Shown here: piece after piece, positions 17,518 through 26,323 of the stretch | Layout: every line of letters starts with the position of its first letter | Position numbering within the stretch: position 1 is the first letter of the stretch | Assembly (NCBI GenBank): GCA_903896925.1 | Contig: CAITZM010000175.1 | Location: forward strand, 1-64,000 | Origin: an uncultured Lentisphaerota bacterium | Lineage (GTDB): Bacteria > Verrucomicrobiota > Kiritimatiellia > CAIQIC01 | Length of the DNA stretch: 64,000 bases | Direction of reading: 5' to 3' | The notes under the pieces: generated by a model | Database searches by the model: none | What the model was told of the DNA's origin: nothing | Seen by the model: only the letters and a program-made list of their open reading frames with translations | Position numbers and translations under genes: made by a program

Positions 17518-17878
17518 GGCAGACCCTCGGGTTCGCTGTCGGCGGCAGGATAGCAATGCGCCGCCGGGCAAGTAAAGCGGCGCGACAGAGGCGGCGCGGC
17601 GGTTCTGCTCTCCGGGCGTGGGGTAGGCGGGACCAGTCCGTCCGGCGCACCAGCCAACCAAGGCCGCGAGGACCTGGAGCGGATGGCGCGCGGCCGCAGC
17701 GTGCACGCACCACGGAAAGAGGAGACCGCGGCGACGCCACGGCTGAAATGCGCGATCCCTTTCACAGCCGCCAGACAACCCGTTTTCCCTCAGCACCTCA
17801 ACCTTGGTGCGATCCTGCGTTGACGAAACGTTCCATAAGGAATAAAGTGCGCCGCGCTCTTTTCGAAAGGAATATCAC
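17518..17878. other. Divergent intergenic region
   Basis: 361 bp between the OmpH-like gene and the zinc-ribbon gene. I see no gene. It contains G/C-rich blocks and, near the right end, the candidate promoter listed separately. No convincing hairpin family is present. Confidence 0.5.
17820..17848 (+). promoter_or_regulatory. Candidate sigma-70 promoter for the zinc-ribbon gene
   Basis: TTGACG (17820-17825), 17-bp spacer, TAAAGT (17843-17848). It lies about 30 bases upstream of the GTG start at 17879, and AAAGGA before the start serves as ribosome site. Confidence 0.5.
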
Positions 17879-18583
17879 GTGTCACCGCTCATCGAGAAAA
17901 TGTTGACGCTTCAGGACCGCGACCGGAAGATTTTGCAGCTCTTGCGCGAGCAGAGGGATGTCCCTGCCCGCAAGCAGTTGATTGATTCACGGTTGCAGGC
18001 CCATCGCGAATCGCTCAAGGCCTCCCAGGAGGAAATCCTCAAACACACCGCCAGCCTCAAGAACCTCGAGGTCGAGATCGAGGGGAAAAAGGACCTGATC
18101 AAGAAGTATCGCGATCAGCAGCTCCAAGCCAAGAAGAACGAGGAATACCGCGCCCTCGAGCACGAGATCGCCAACGTGCAGAAGCACATCCGGGCATTCG
18201 AGGAGAAGGAAATCGTCGAGATGGAGCGCATGGAAGCGCTGCAGAAGACGATGGGCGAACATCAGCAGGATTTTCAGGCCGAAGAGAAGCAGGTGCTGGC
18301 CGAGTTCAAGATCTTGGAGCAGCGCGTCGGCAACATCGAAGGGGAGCTCGCGCAGATGCGCATCGAGCGCACGGAACTCATCCAGGGTTTGGATCCGGCC
18401 TGGCTCTCCCGCTACGAACGTATTTTGCAGAAGACCGGCAATTTCGCGATGGTGCCGGTGGAAAAGACCTGCTGCGGTGGCTGCCATATGACCCTGCCGC
18501 CGAGCGTCGTGCACGATGCGCGGCGTGGCACGGCGATCACCACCTGTAATTATTGCGGGCGCATGTTGTACGCCAGCACCTGA
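17879..18583 (+). CDS. Coiled-coil zinc-ribbon protein (COG1579 type)
   Basis: A 234-residue cytoplasmic protein: a long coiled coil (about residues 20-180) followed by a C4 zinc ribbon (CCGGCHMTLPP ... CNYCGRMLY, about residues 198-230). COG1579 proteins are widespread and proposed to bind nucleic acid, but the function is not settled. The GTG at 17879 is chosen because AAAGGA lies 8 bases upstream and it starts directly with the conserved first helix. The rnpB promoter overlaps its 3' end, so the protein and RNase P RNA may be linked in evolution or expression. Confidence 0.85.
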   Translation: MSPLIEKMLTLQDRDRKILQLLREQRDVPARKQLIDSRLQAHRESLKASQEEILKHTASLKNLEVEIEGKKDLIKKYRDQQLQAKKNEEYRALEHEIANVQKHIRAFEEKEIVEMERMEALQKTMGEHQQDFQAEEKQVLAEFKILEQRVGNIEGELAQMRIERTELIQGLDPAWLSRYERILQKTGNFAMVPVEKTCCGGCHMTLPPSVVHDARRGTAITTCNYCGRMLYAST

Positions 18584-18594
18584 CCGGCTATACT
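18566..18594 (+). promoter_or_regulatory. Sigma-70 promoter for rnpB
   Basis: TTGTAC (18566-18571), exactly 17 bp, then TATACT (18589-18594). The predicted first transcribed base, 7-8 bases on, coincides with the 5' end of the RNase P P1 helix at about 18602. The -35 box lies in the final codons of the zinc-ribbon gene. Confidence 0.75.
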
Positions 18595-18601
18595 CCCCCC
18601 C

Positions 18602-18980
18602 GCCGTGGTTGCGGGTGGACGGTCGCTGTCTCTCCGGTTCGCACCGGGGGGAGGGAGGAAAGTCCGGACTCCGCAGGGCAGGATGTCTCGGGGATAACCC
18701 GGGAGGCCCTTTGCCAGATCGAAGGGTACGGATAGCGCCACAGAGAATATACCGCCCCGTCCCGCGCAAGCGGATGCGGGGTAAGGGTGAAAAGGTGGTG
18801 TAAGAGACCACCGCCCCGCTGGCAACAGCGGGGGCAGGGCAAGCCCCGTCCGGAGCAAGATCAAATAGGAAGCGAGCGGTGGCCCGCCGCATTCTCGCGC
18901 AAGCGGGGTAAGCTTCGGGTTGATCGCGTAGATAAATGACCGTCGTAAACAAAATCCGGCTTACAGCCCGCAACCACGGC
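18602..18980 (+). ncRNA. rnpB: RNase P RNA, bacterial type A-like
   Basis: Catalytic RNA that removes the 5' leader of pre-tRNAs. The 5' end (CCGTGGTTGCGGG, 18603-18615) pairs perfectly with the 3' end (CCCGCAACCACGG, 18967-18979), forming P1. The universal core block GAGGAAAGTCCGGACTCC is at 18655-18672, and the 3' core AAAATCCGGCTTACAG ends at 18966. About 379 nt is normal for type A. The P3-P18 region has the expected GC-rich stems. It is transcribed in the same direction as the zinc-ribbon gene from its own promoter. Confidence 0.96.
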
Positions 18981-19026
18981 CTTTTGACGGATAGTTCGGG
19001 GACCATGACGGACGTGACGGAGTAGG

Positions 19027-19965
19027 ATGACGCCCGAAATTCAACAGCGCTGGGTGCGCGGACTGGCGACGGCCGTCTGGCTCTGTGTGGCCACCTGCGC
19101 GGTGGCGTGGCTGCTGTGGTCCTGGCCGCTGGTGCGCAAGTCCTACGCCCTGAAGATCATCAACGAGTACTTTGCCGGGCACGCGCCGCTTGGCGCGGCG
19201 GGAGGCACCGAGGGCGGGGCCGTCTTGGCGTGGCCCGAGCCGGTGGCTCCGGCAGCCGACGACTGGAACGTGCTGCGCCGTGCCCGGGGCAAGGGTGGCG
19301 TCACCGTGCTGGCGGCGCCGCTGCAGCGGTTCCGGCTGGCGGGCACCTTCACCGCCCTGGAGGACGGTGCCACCAACCGGCGCGCCGTGATCGACGACCT
19401 GCAAAAGGCGACCGAGTATCTGCTTCGCGAAGGCGATGCCGTCGAGGGCCTGACCCTGCTGAAGATTTTCCAGGACCGCGTGACGGCCAACCTCGCGGGC
19501 AAGGAAGTCGAGCTCCGGCTGAGCTTCAGCGATACGTTTGCCGGCGCCGCCGCGCCGGCGGCCATCACCGCCACCAACGAGGTCGTGCTCTCCACTAGCC
19601 GCTTCGGCAAGCGCATTGCGCAGGACCGCTGGGTCTTGAGCCGCGAGTCGCTGATGCAGTACTACGAGGAACTGCGCAAGGATCCCGAGCGCGTCCTGCA
19701 ACTCTTCGACTCGATGCAGCCCGCCTATACCCCCGAAAAAAACATTTCCGGCTACAAGCTGCACATGGAGGGCGAGAAGGAGTTCTTCAGCGCAGCCGGC
19801 CTGCAGGAAGGCGACGTCGTCCGCAAGGTCAACTCCATGAACATGACCAGCCAGAAGCGCGCGGAGTATTTCATCGGGGAGTTTCTTCAGAACCGGGTGA
19901 CCGCCATCGTCTTCGACATCGAGCGCGATAACAAGCCGCAGAAGCTGATCTACTTCATCCGCTGA
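19027..19965 (+). CDS. GspC-like membrane protein with C-terminal PDZ-like domain
   Basis: A 312-residue protein with an N-terminal membrane anchor (VWLCVATCAVAWLLWSW), a linker, an HR-like domain (FRLAGTFTALEDGATNRRAVIDDLQKATEYLLREGDAV) given here in two parts at about residues 98-140, and a C-terminal PDZ-like domain (AAGLQEGDVVRKVNSMNM). This order is that of GspC, the inner-membrane clamp of type II secretion systems. No other gsp gene is adjacent, so it may be an orphan or part of a split T2SS. GGAG precedes the ATG at 19027. Confidence 0.7.
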   Translation: MTPEIQQRWVRGLATAVWLCVATCAVAWLLWSWPLVRKSYALKIINEYFAGHAPLGAAGGTEGGAVLAWPEPVAPAADDWNVLRRARGKGGVTVLAAPLQRFRLAGTFTALEDGATNRRAVIDDLQKATEYLLREGDAVEGLTLLKIFQDRVTANLAGKEVELRLSFSDTFAGAAAPAAITATNEVVLSTSRFGKRIAQDRWVLSRESLMQYYEELRKDPERVLQLFDSMQPAYTPEKNISGYKLHMEGEKEFFSAAGLQEGDVVRKVNSMNMTSQKRAEYFIGEFLQNRVTAIVFDIERDNKPQKLIYFIR

Positions 19966-20015
19966 ACCGGGCGAGGAACGGAGTCCCGGTTGGCCGAGCG
20001 GCTCGCGGTCCGTGC

Positions 20016-20312
20016 TCAACGTTTCGTTATTTTCCCGCACACCGGGCAACGCTGGTGCCCGTCTTCTTTGATCAATTTCCAGCGGTGCTGGACTGTGCTG
20101 TAGCAGTGGATGCAGAGCGGCGAGCCGTCGCTGTCCTCCAGGTAATCGCAGCCCGGCGGCTGCCGCGGCGCGCCCTGGAGCGCGGCGAGCTGCGCGCGCA
20201 GCTGTTCATTCTCCGCCTTGAAGGCGGACACACGACCCAAAGTCCACACGAGCAGGGCTGCCACCCCGCCGATGATCGTCACCAAGGCCGCTATGGATTC
20301 CAGCGCGAACAT
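20016..20312 (-). CDS. Small membrane protein with C-terminal zinc ribbon
   Basis: A protein of 98 residues: one transmembrane segment (IAALVTIIGGVAALLVWTLG, residues 6-25), a short coiled coil (AENEQLRAQLAALQ), and a C4 zinc-ribbon-like end with CIHCYS and CPVCGK. The ATG at 20312 starts immediately before the membrane segment; a longer frame to 20447 is rejected. A TATACT box about 9-14 bases upstream would give a very short or no 5' leader. No function is assigned. Confidence 0.65.
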   Translation of the reverse strand: MFALESIAALVTIIGGVAALLVWTLGRVSAFKAENEQLRAQLAALQGAPRQPPGCDYLEDSDGSPLCIHCYSTVQHRWKLIKEDGHQRCPVCGKITKR

Positions 20313-20523
20313 GCTGCGAGTATAGTTGAATCTGCGGGCATGCCAACGGCGAAATGAGCGGGCACGGGTGCTTCCGGCCCGCGCGCGCCGGAGTGGCGGC
20401 CGGTGGTCGGCAGAGCCGACTGGTTGCACAACACTTTTGCGCGCCAAGGTATTCGCCGTGCAGCCGCTTGCCGCGCGGCGTTTTCTGATTGACCCGGGCG
20501 GTGGTTGTCCGGACTATCGGGCC

Positions 20524-21606
20524 GTGGCGTTTTCCATTCAGATCAAGAACCTGCGCGTGACGTTGGGGGGCCGGCGCATCCTCGATGACCTCAGCCTCGA
20601 TATCACCGCCGGCGAGTTGTTTTTTCTGCTCGGGCCCAGCGGTTGCGGCAAGACCACCTTGCTGCGCAGCGTGGCCGGGTTTGTGCGGCCGGAGGCGGGC
20701 GGCATTTTTTTTGGCGCGCAGGATGTGACGGCGCTGCCGCCGGAGCAGCGCGAGGCCGCCATGGTTTTCCAAAGCTACGCCCTCTGGCCGCATCTGACCG
20801 TGGGGCAGAACGTCGCCTTCGGCCTGGAACTGCGCCGCGTGCCCGCGGTCGAAATCCGCCAGCGCGTCGGCGCGGCGCTGGACATGGTGAAGATGGGCGA
20901 CCGCGCCACGGCGCGGCCCAACGAGCTGTCCGGCGGCCAGCAGCAGCGCGTCGCACTCGCCCGGGCGCTCGCGGTCCGTCCGCGTTGCCTCCTGCTCGAT
21001 GAACCTCTCTCGAACCTCGACGCCAAGCTGCGCCTGGAGATGCGCACGGAAATCCGCCGGATCTGCAAACAGGCCGAGCTGACCGCCCTCTATGTGACGC
21101 ATGACCAGAAGGAGGCGCTGTCCATCGCCGACCGCCTCGTGGTCATGGGAAGCGGACGTATTTTGCAGTGCGGCACGCCCTGGGAGGTCTATCGCCGCCC
21201 CCAGAATCAGGCGGTGGCCACCTTCATTGGCGAGGCCAACCTCATCGCGGGGCAACTGCAAGCGGTGGAGGATGGCTTCTGCCTCGTTGCTACGCGTTTC
21301 GGCGTGCTGCGCGCCACGGCGCCCGCGGTCGTGCCCGGGGTGGGGCAGGCGGTCACCCTCTGTATCCGGCCCGAGGCGTTGTGCGTCTGCGACGCCGCAG
21401 CGGGTCTGCCGAACCAGCTGGCCGGCGTGGTTGGCGACTCGATCTTTCTCGGCGAACAGGCGCAGCATTTCATCCAACCGCTGCACGCCCCGGATGCCGC
21501 CGCCTGGCGCGTGCTCGAGTTGCGGCCGCAGCGCGCCGCGTTTCCCGTGGGCGCGCCGGTCACGCTGACTTTCGAGCCCGCCGATGCCGTGGTGTTGCCG
21601 GGATGA
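20524..21606 (+). CDS. ABC transporter ATPase (Fe3+/spermidine/sulfate-type, TOBE domain)
   Basis: About 360 residues. Walker A is GPSGCGKTT, the Q-loop lies in VFQSYALWPHLTV, the ABC signature is LSGGQQQRVALARAL, Walker B is CLLLDEP, and the H-loop lies in YVTHDQKEA. The C-terminal TOBE region (residues 240-360) is typical of PotA/FbpC/UgpC importers. The GTG at 20524 begins just before the first strand (FSIQIKNLRVTLGG). It overlaps the solute-binding protein gene by 4 bp (ATGA). No permease gene is nearby. Confidence 0.9.
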   Translation: MAFSIQIKNLRVTLGGRRILDDLSLDITAGELFFLLGPSGCGKTTLLRSVAGFVRPEAGGIFFGAQDVTALPPEQREAAMVFQSYALWPHLTVGQNVAFGLELRRVPAVEIRQRVGAALDMVKMGDRATARPNELSGGQQQRVALARALAVRPRCLLLDEPLSNLDAKLRLEMRTEIRRICKQAELTALYVTHDQKEALSIADRLVVMGSGRILQCGTPWEVYRRPQNQAVATFIGEANLIAGQLQAVEDGFCLVATRFGVLRATAPAVVPGVGQAVTLCIRPEALCVCDAAAGLPNQLAGVVGDSIFLGEQAQHFIQPLHAPDAAAWRVLELRPQRAAFPVGAPVTLTFEPADAVVLPG

Positions 21607-23303
21607 ACGCCATGCTGCAACGCCTGGGCTATGTGGCCCTCGTTCTGCTCATCGTGGCCCTGCCGCTGGTCCTCCGCCGGACACCCGCGGCGGGTGCGGG
21701 CCGTGCGGGCGATCCCATCTTGGTCATCATCACGCCCCACAATGAGGCCATCCGCAGCGAGTTCGGGCGCGCCTTTTCCGCCTGGCATCGGCAGCGCTAC
21801 GGCTGCGCCGTCCGCGTGGACTGGCGCGTGCTCGGCGGCACGACGGAGATCAGCCGCTACTTGCAGGCGCAATATGCCGCGGCCGTCGGCGCCTGGTGGC
21901 GGCAGCAACAGCGCGACTGGCCGGCGGGCATGTCCGAGCGCCTCTTCGATGCCACGCTCGATGCGCCCCCCGCCGTCTTGCCCGCCGGAGAGCGCGCTTT
22001 TGCGGTTGTCCGGCAGGCCTTCCTGCAGACGGATGCGCCCGCCGCGTTCTCCAGCGGCATCGATGTTTTTTTTGGCGGCGGCGCCTTCGACCACGGCGAT
22101 GCGGCGCGCAAAGGCTGCACCGTGGCCCTTGAGGCCGTGCTGCGGCGTCTGGGCGAACTCGACCAGCTGCCGGAGCAGGTCAGCGGCGAAACCTGGCGCA
22201 CGACACACTTCGCCGGCAATGCTTTGAGCGTCTTCGGCATCTGCTACAACCTCGACCGCCTGCGCGATCTCGGGACGCCGCCGCCCTCGCAGTGGGCGGA
22301 TCTGACCGACCCACGCTATTGCGGCCACTTGGGACTCACCGACCCGACCAAGAGCGGGAGCGCGGCCAAGGCCTTTGAAATGATCATCCAGCAGCAGTGC
22401 CGGCTGGCCGTGCATGCGGCGGGTTACACGGAGGCGGAGATCGCCTTCTTTGAGCGCCTGCTGGCCGTCAGTAAAACAGCATCTGGGGAACTTCAACAAG
22501 GGGTGCCGCAGGCCTACCAGCGCGCCCTCGAAACCGGCTGGCAGCGCGGACTCGCGCTCATCCAGCGGCTGGGTGCCAACGCGCGCTATTTCACCGACAG
22601 CTCCAGCCGGGTGCCCCTCGACGTCAGCGCCGGTGATGCCGCCGCCGGCATCTGCATCGATTTCTTTGCGCGCTTCCAGGCCGCACAGGATCTTGCGCCC
22701 GGCGGCCGACCGCGCATGGCGTTCATCGCACCCATCGGCGGCACCAGTGTCACGTCCGATCCCATCAGCCTCCTGCGCGGTGCCGAGCACCGCGAACTGG
22801 CCGAACACTTCATTGCTTTCACGCTGGGCGTCGAAGGTCAGCGGCTCTGGTGCCAGCGCCCCGGCACCCCGGGCGGGCCGGAACGCTACGCCCTCTGGCG
22901 GCTGCCCATCCGCCGCGATTTCTATCCGCCCGGAGACCGCGCGCAAGACTTGCGCCCCGTCACCGCCTTCGACCTGACCGCGGATGCTAATAACGCTTTT
23001 GCCTTGGCGACGAACTTCACCTTCGAAGCCCGCTGGACCGCGCGGCACTTTGGCCCGCATCGCGACCTCATCAAGGCGATGTGCCTGGATTCCGGCGCTG
23101 AACTGCGCGCCGCCTGGCGCACGATCCTCGCCCACGGCGGGCCCGAGGCGCAGCCCGAGGCCATGCGCCTTCTGACCCGCCTGCCCGACCAACCGGAGCC
23201 CCTGACCTGGTCGTCGGTCCTCGCCATCGTCCGGCGCTATGACCGCCAGGAGTACTTGCTCCAATGGACCGACTGTTTCCGCCGCCAACTATCGGGCGGC
23301 TGA
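21603..23303 (+). CDS. Extracellular solute-binding protein (iron/anion-type), unusually long
   Basis: About 566 residues. An N-terminal membrane anchor or signal (YVALVLLIVALPLVL), then ILVIITPHNEAIRSEFGRAF, matching the opening of Fe3+-type periplasmic binding proteins. It continues with GGAFDH, LSVFGICYN, YCGHLGLTDPTKSGSA and AGDAAAGICIDFF. Usual members are 330-400 residues; the C-terminal part from about residue 420 is extra. It overlaps the ATPase gene by 4 bp, so the two are coupled. The ligand cannot be told; an iron or other inorganic ion is a reasonable guess. Confidence 0.82.
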   Translation: MNAMLQRLGYVALVLLIVALPLVLRRTPAAGAGRAGDPILVIITPHNEAIRSEFGRAFSAWHRQRYGCAVRVDWRVLGGTTEISRYLQAQYAAAVGAWWRQQQRDWPAGMSERLFDATLDAPPAVLPAGERAFAVVRQAFLQTDAPAAFSSGIDVFFGGGAFDHGDAARKGCTVALEAVLRRLGELDQLPEQVSGETWRTTHFAGNALSVFGICYNLDRLRDLGTPPPSQWADLTDPRYCGHLGLTDPTKSGSAAKAFEMIIQQQCRLAVHAAGYTEAEIAFFERLLAVSKTASGELQQGVPQAYQRALETGWQRGLALIQRLGANARYFTDSSSRVPLDVSAGDAAAGICIDFFARFQAAQDLAPGGRPRMAFIAPIGGTSVTSDPISLLRGAEHRELAEHFIAFTLGVEGQRLWCQRPGTPGGPERYALWRLPIRRDFYPPGDRAQDLRPVTAFDLTADANNAFALATNFTFEARWTARHFGPHRDLIKAMCLDSGAELRAAWRTILAHGGPEAQPEAMRLLTRLPDQPEPLTWSSVLAIVRRYDRQEYLLQWTDCFRRQLSGG

Positions 23304-23451
23304 GAGCGCCATCCATGTACAGCGTTGAGGGCCGCCTGCCGGCGGCGTGTGTCTGTACTCGCTTGGCCCCGGTCGCTCTCCGTGGGGAAGCAGGGCCATA
23401 GAGGAGGGGGACAGCGGATGACCGCGAAGGGCGTGACGTTCCGGAGCGCTT

Positions 23452-24354
23452 TCAGGAGGTGTGTTGCCAGCTGCGCCGGAAGGCGGCGATGGCGGCCCGC
23501 TGCCGCCAGACGGTCAGCCAGGCTTGCGCATATTCCAACGGATAGCCGCGCACCAGGCTCCCCAGCGCCTTCACCCACTCGGCCGCCAGATGGCAGACGA
23601 GCCACGCCGTCGGAAAATTGCGGAAGACGAACAGGAGCCGGTTGCGCTCGTAGAAGCTCATGAAGCTCCGCTGTGGCATCAGCGCAAAGGTCGCCGAGCC
23701 GAGATGGATTGCGCGGCATTCCGGGACGAACAGCACCGGCTGGCGCGTGCGCCGGAAACAGAAGCCCAGCTCGGCGTCTTCGTAGTAGCCCGGCGAATAT
23801 AGTTCATTGAAGCCACCGATGGACTCCCACGCCGGGCGGCGTACGAGAAACAACGGGCTGTGATAATCCACCCGCGCGGCGTGCTCGCCGGGATCGTGCG
23901 CCCCGTGGGTGCCCAGCAGGGCGCTCCACGGATGCAGGTTCGACCCGCAGAATTGCGTGCGGCCATTGGGGCGCAGGATGCGCCCGCCTGCCATGGCCGC
24001 CGCCGGCTCGCGTTCCAGCGCCGCGACCAGCGGGGCGAGCCAGTCCGGTTCCACCCGCACGTCGGGATTGATTTGCACCAGGAGTTCCGTGTCCGCCAAG
24101 CCAAAGGCGCGGTTTACCGCCGCGGGATAACCGAGGTTGGCGCCCATCGGGACGAGGCGGACCTGCGGCCAGCGTTGACGGACCAGCTCCGCGGTGCCAT
24201 CGCTGCTGGCGTTGTCCACCACCAGCCAGCGCACCGCCGGATAGTTCGTGACCGTCAGCAGCCGTGCGAACGTATCGGGCAGCAGCCCGGCCGCGTTGTA
24301 GGTGACCATGCAGACGGTGACCGGCGGCAACGCTCTGGCGGCAGGTGTGTTCAT
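23452..24354 (-). CDS. GT2-family glycosyltransferase
   Basis: About 300 residues. A GT-A fold starts VTVCMVTYNAAG, with VVDNASSDGT (UDP/dTDP-sugar binding) and LLVQINPDVRVEPDWL, where NPD takes the place of the DXD motif, as in rhamnosyltransferase-like members. The acceptor region has SPGYYEDAELGFCFRR. A hydrophobic C-terminal helix may hold it at the membrane. I chose the ATG at 24354 with GGAG about 10 bases upstream. It lies downstream of the next GT2 gene on the same strand, so the two probably act together in surface polysaccharide synthesis. Confidence 0.88.
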   Translation of the reverse strand: MNTPAARALPPVTVCMVTYNAAGLLPDTFARLLTVTNYPAVRWLVVDNASSDGTAELVRQRWPQVRLVPMGANLGYPAAVNRAFGLADTELLVQINPDVRVEPDWLAPLVAALEREPAAAMAGGRILRPNGRTQFCGSNLHPWSALLGTHGAHDPGEHAARVDYHSPLFLVRRPAWESIGGFNELYSPGYYEDAELGFCFRRTRQPVLFVPECRAIHLGSATFALMPQRSFMSFYERNRLLFVFRNFPTAWLVCHLAAEWVKALGSLVRGYPLEYAQAWLTVWRQRAAIAAFRRSWQHTS

Positions 24355-24439
24355 GTTCCCGTCTCCAGACACAGGGGCAGAACACCCAGCTGCCCAAGGT
24401 TTGGGGTTGGCGACAGTGCGGGTGTCCAAGCCGTGGAAC

Positions 24440-25243
24440 TCATCGCAGCAGTCCCGCAGCGCGCAAGGGCCAGCCGGCTGTGCGCACCATCCGGCGCCAC
24501 CAGAAAATCAGCGGGGAGAAATTGGCGCGCAGCAGCGCCAGGTAGTCGCGCAGAAACTGATCGTCCTTGCGCAACGAACTGACCCCGGTACGATCGTTGA
24601 ACTCCGCGATCACCTCCGGCACGTAGTGAAACCTGAACCGCGCATCATGGTGGCAGCGCATGTTCAGCGCCCAGTCGGCGAGGATGCTGTAGCGTGTGTC
24701 GAAGCGGTACTGCGCGAACACGGCGCGCGGATAGAAAATCGCCTGCTGGCAGATGTTTTGACGCGCCAGTTTGGCGGCGCTGAACCGTCCGTCGTAGAAC
24801 CGGCCGCGATGCGGCAGATACACGTCGCCATAATACAGGGTGTTGGCCTCGCGGCACTGCGCGGCCGCGGCGGAGAAGCCCGGGCGGAGCAGATCATCCG
24901 CGCCGAGGAACAGCAGCCAGTCGCCCCGGGCCCCGTCCACGGCCCGATTCATGGCGTCATAGAGTCCGGCGTCGGCCTGGCTGCACCAGTAGGTGATCCG
25001 GTCATCGTAGCGGCGCAACAGATCGAGGGTGCCATCGCGCGAGCCGCCATCGTACACGATGTATTCGAGCGGAGCATAGGTCTGGCCCAGCACGCTGTTG
25101 AGCGCCTGCTCCAGGGTGGCAACGCCGTTTTTGACCACGGTAATGACCGAGATCAAGGGCCGGTCCGTTTGGATCGGGGATTCCGGGTTGCGCAGGCGCA
25201 CGCCGCCTTGAAAACCGCTCTCAATGGATGCTGACTTGTTCAT
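24440..25243 (-). CDS. GT2-family glycosyltransferase
   Basis: 267 residues, starting ISVITVVKNGVATLEQAL after a 30-residue lead. The nucleotide-sugar site has EYIVYDGGSRDGT, and LFLGADDLLRPG contains the acidic metal site. WCSQADAGLYDAMNRAV is typical of WcaA-like GT2 enzymes. The ATG at 25243 is used; a TTG sits one codon upstream. It is 85 bp upstream of the other GT2 gene. Both likely add sugars to an exopolysaccharide or O-antigen-like glycan, but no polymerase or flippase is present here. Confidence 0.88.
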   Translation of the reverse strand: MNKSASIESGFQGGVRLRNPESPIQTDRPLISVITVVKNGVATLEQALNSVLGQTYAPLEYIVYDGGSRDGTLDLLRRYDDRITYWCSQADAGLYDAMNRAVDGARGDWLLFLGADDLLRPGFSAAAAQCREANTLYYGDVYLPHRGRFYDGRFSAAKLARQNICQQAIFYPRAVFAQYRFDTRYSILADWALNMRCHHDARFRFHYVPEVIAEFNDRTGVSSLRKDDQFLRDYLALLRANFSPLIFWWRRMVRTAGWPLRAAGLLR

Positions 25244-25312
25244 CAAACGGGCGGGATGGTAGCGGACCTGCGGGCGATTGTCAGCCCCGCGGTTGCAGGG
25301 CGGTGTGCGCGC

Positions 25313-26008
25313 TCAACTCCCAAAACCGCCGTGCCGGTTCCCCCTCCGCGTCGCCGCCGGGGCCATCTGCGGGGTTTCCTGCGCCGGTTCAGGTGTCTGG
25401 ATCTGCGGCTGGGTCAGTCCACCCGGCATGGGCAGCGCAAGGGTCGAGATATCCGGCGCCGGCGTCGGATTGATCAATTGCTGCATTTGCTCGTGATAAC
25501 GGCGGCCTTCCGGCGAACGGGGGTCCGGTGGGGGCGCGGGCGTTAAGATCGCGCGGAGCTCGGGCGAGAGGTTTTCCGGCAAGGGCGGCGGCGCCGGGTG
25601 CAGCGCGCTCGGCACGTTGTCGCCACCCATCATCAGCATCGAACTCGCGGTCAGGACGGTGACATCGCCCGGTTGCAGGCCCAGCATCAGCAATTGCCCC
25701 TCATGCCGGATGGTGACCCGCTCCTTGGAGTAATCCACGGCCAGCAACTGGACATCCTGCTCGTTTTTCTCGTTGAGCCGCAGCACGAAATCGTTTTTAC
25801 CCTGGCTGTCCACGAACCCGGCCCGCGGACCATCGGGCAGCGATATCAGCGCACTCAGGCGCAGGTTCTTGACCGCAGTGACCAACTGCGTAGGTGCAAT
25901 GGTGGTCCCAAAGGGTGACCGGTCGAGGATGATCTGGTAGCGGTCAAAGGTCGTGGCGGCATACGCCACCCCGGCGGCGCAGGCCAGGCCGACCGCTATG
26001 GAACACAT
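25313..26008 (-). CDS. GspC/PilP-like secreted protein with proline-rich tail
   Basis: About 231 residues. A hydrophobic N-terminus (IAVGLACAAGVAYA) is followed by FDRYQIILDRSPFG and an HR-like beta domain (LRLSALISLPDGPRAGFVD, VTIRHEGQLLMLGL), the pattern of the periplasmic domain of GspC/PilP assembly proteins. The C-terminal 100 residues are Pro/Gln-rich (ALHPAPPPLPENLSPELRA). The frame stays open far upstream, antisense to rpsB and tsf, but that part is not coding. I place the start at the ATG at 26008 (GTG at 26017 possible). A second GspC-like gene lies at 19027. Confidence 0.65.
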   Translation of the reverse strand: MCSIAVGLACAAGVAYAATTFDRYQIILDRSPFGTTIAPTQLVTAVKNLRLSALISLPDGPRAGFVDSQGKNDFVLRLNEKNEQDVQLLAVDYSKERVTIRHEGQLLMLGLQPGDVTVLTASSMLMMGGDNVPSALHPAPPPLPENLSPELRAILTPAPPPDPRSPEGRRYHEQMQQLINPTPAPDISTLALPMPGGLTQPQIQTPEPAQETPQMAPAATRRGNRHGGFGS

Positions 26009-26180
26009 GATCTTCACATCGCCATCATACCCGATTGCCGCCTGGTTGCAATGCCTTGCCGACCTGTTGCTTTGACTTGGCCCCCCCCACGCCGTGCGCT
26101 GCAACTCCCGCCTGCGCAACCCGCCTGGCGCTGCGCAAGCATCGAGCGGCCGGCCGGCGGTTCGATGCAAATAATAGCGC

Positions 26181-26208
26181 TTGCTCCGCTGCGGTTCGCT
26201 GGTATAGT
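26181..26208 (+). promoter_or_regulatory. Sigma-70 promoter for rpsB-tsf
   Basis: TTGCTC (26181-26186), 16-bp spacer, TATAGT (26203-26208). Transcription would start near 26215, leaving a leader of about 109 nt before rpsB. The leader has G/C-rich inverted segments (GGCCCGG, CTCGGGTCC) and could hold an autogenous S2 control site, though I do not recognise a described motif. Confidence 0.6.
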
Positions 26209-26323
26209 CCGCGCCCAGTTCTTCTGATGAAGGACGGAAGCGAGTGCGGCCCGGCCTCTCGGGTCCGCCAAAGCGGATTGAGTTGCACATGGTGTGCGGC
26301 TCTAATAACGGAGGAAAGTAGTC

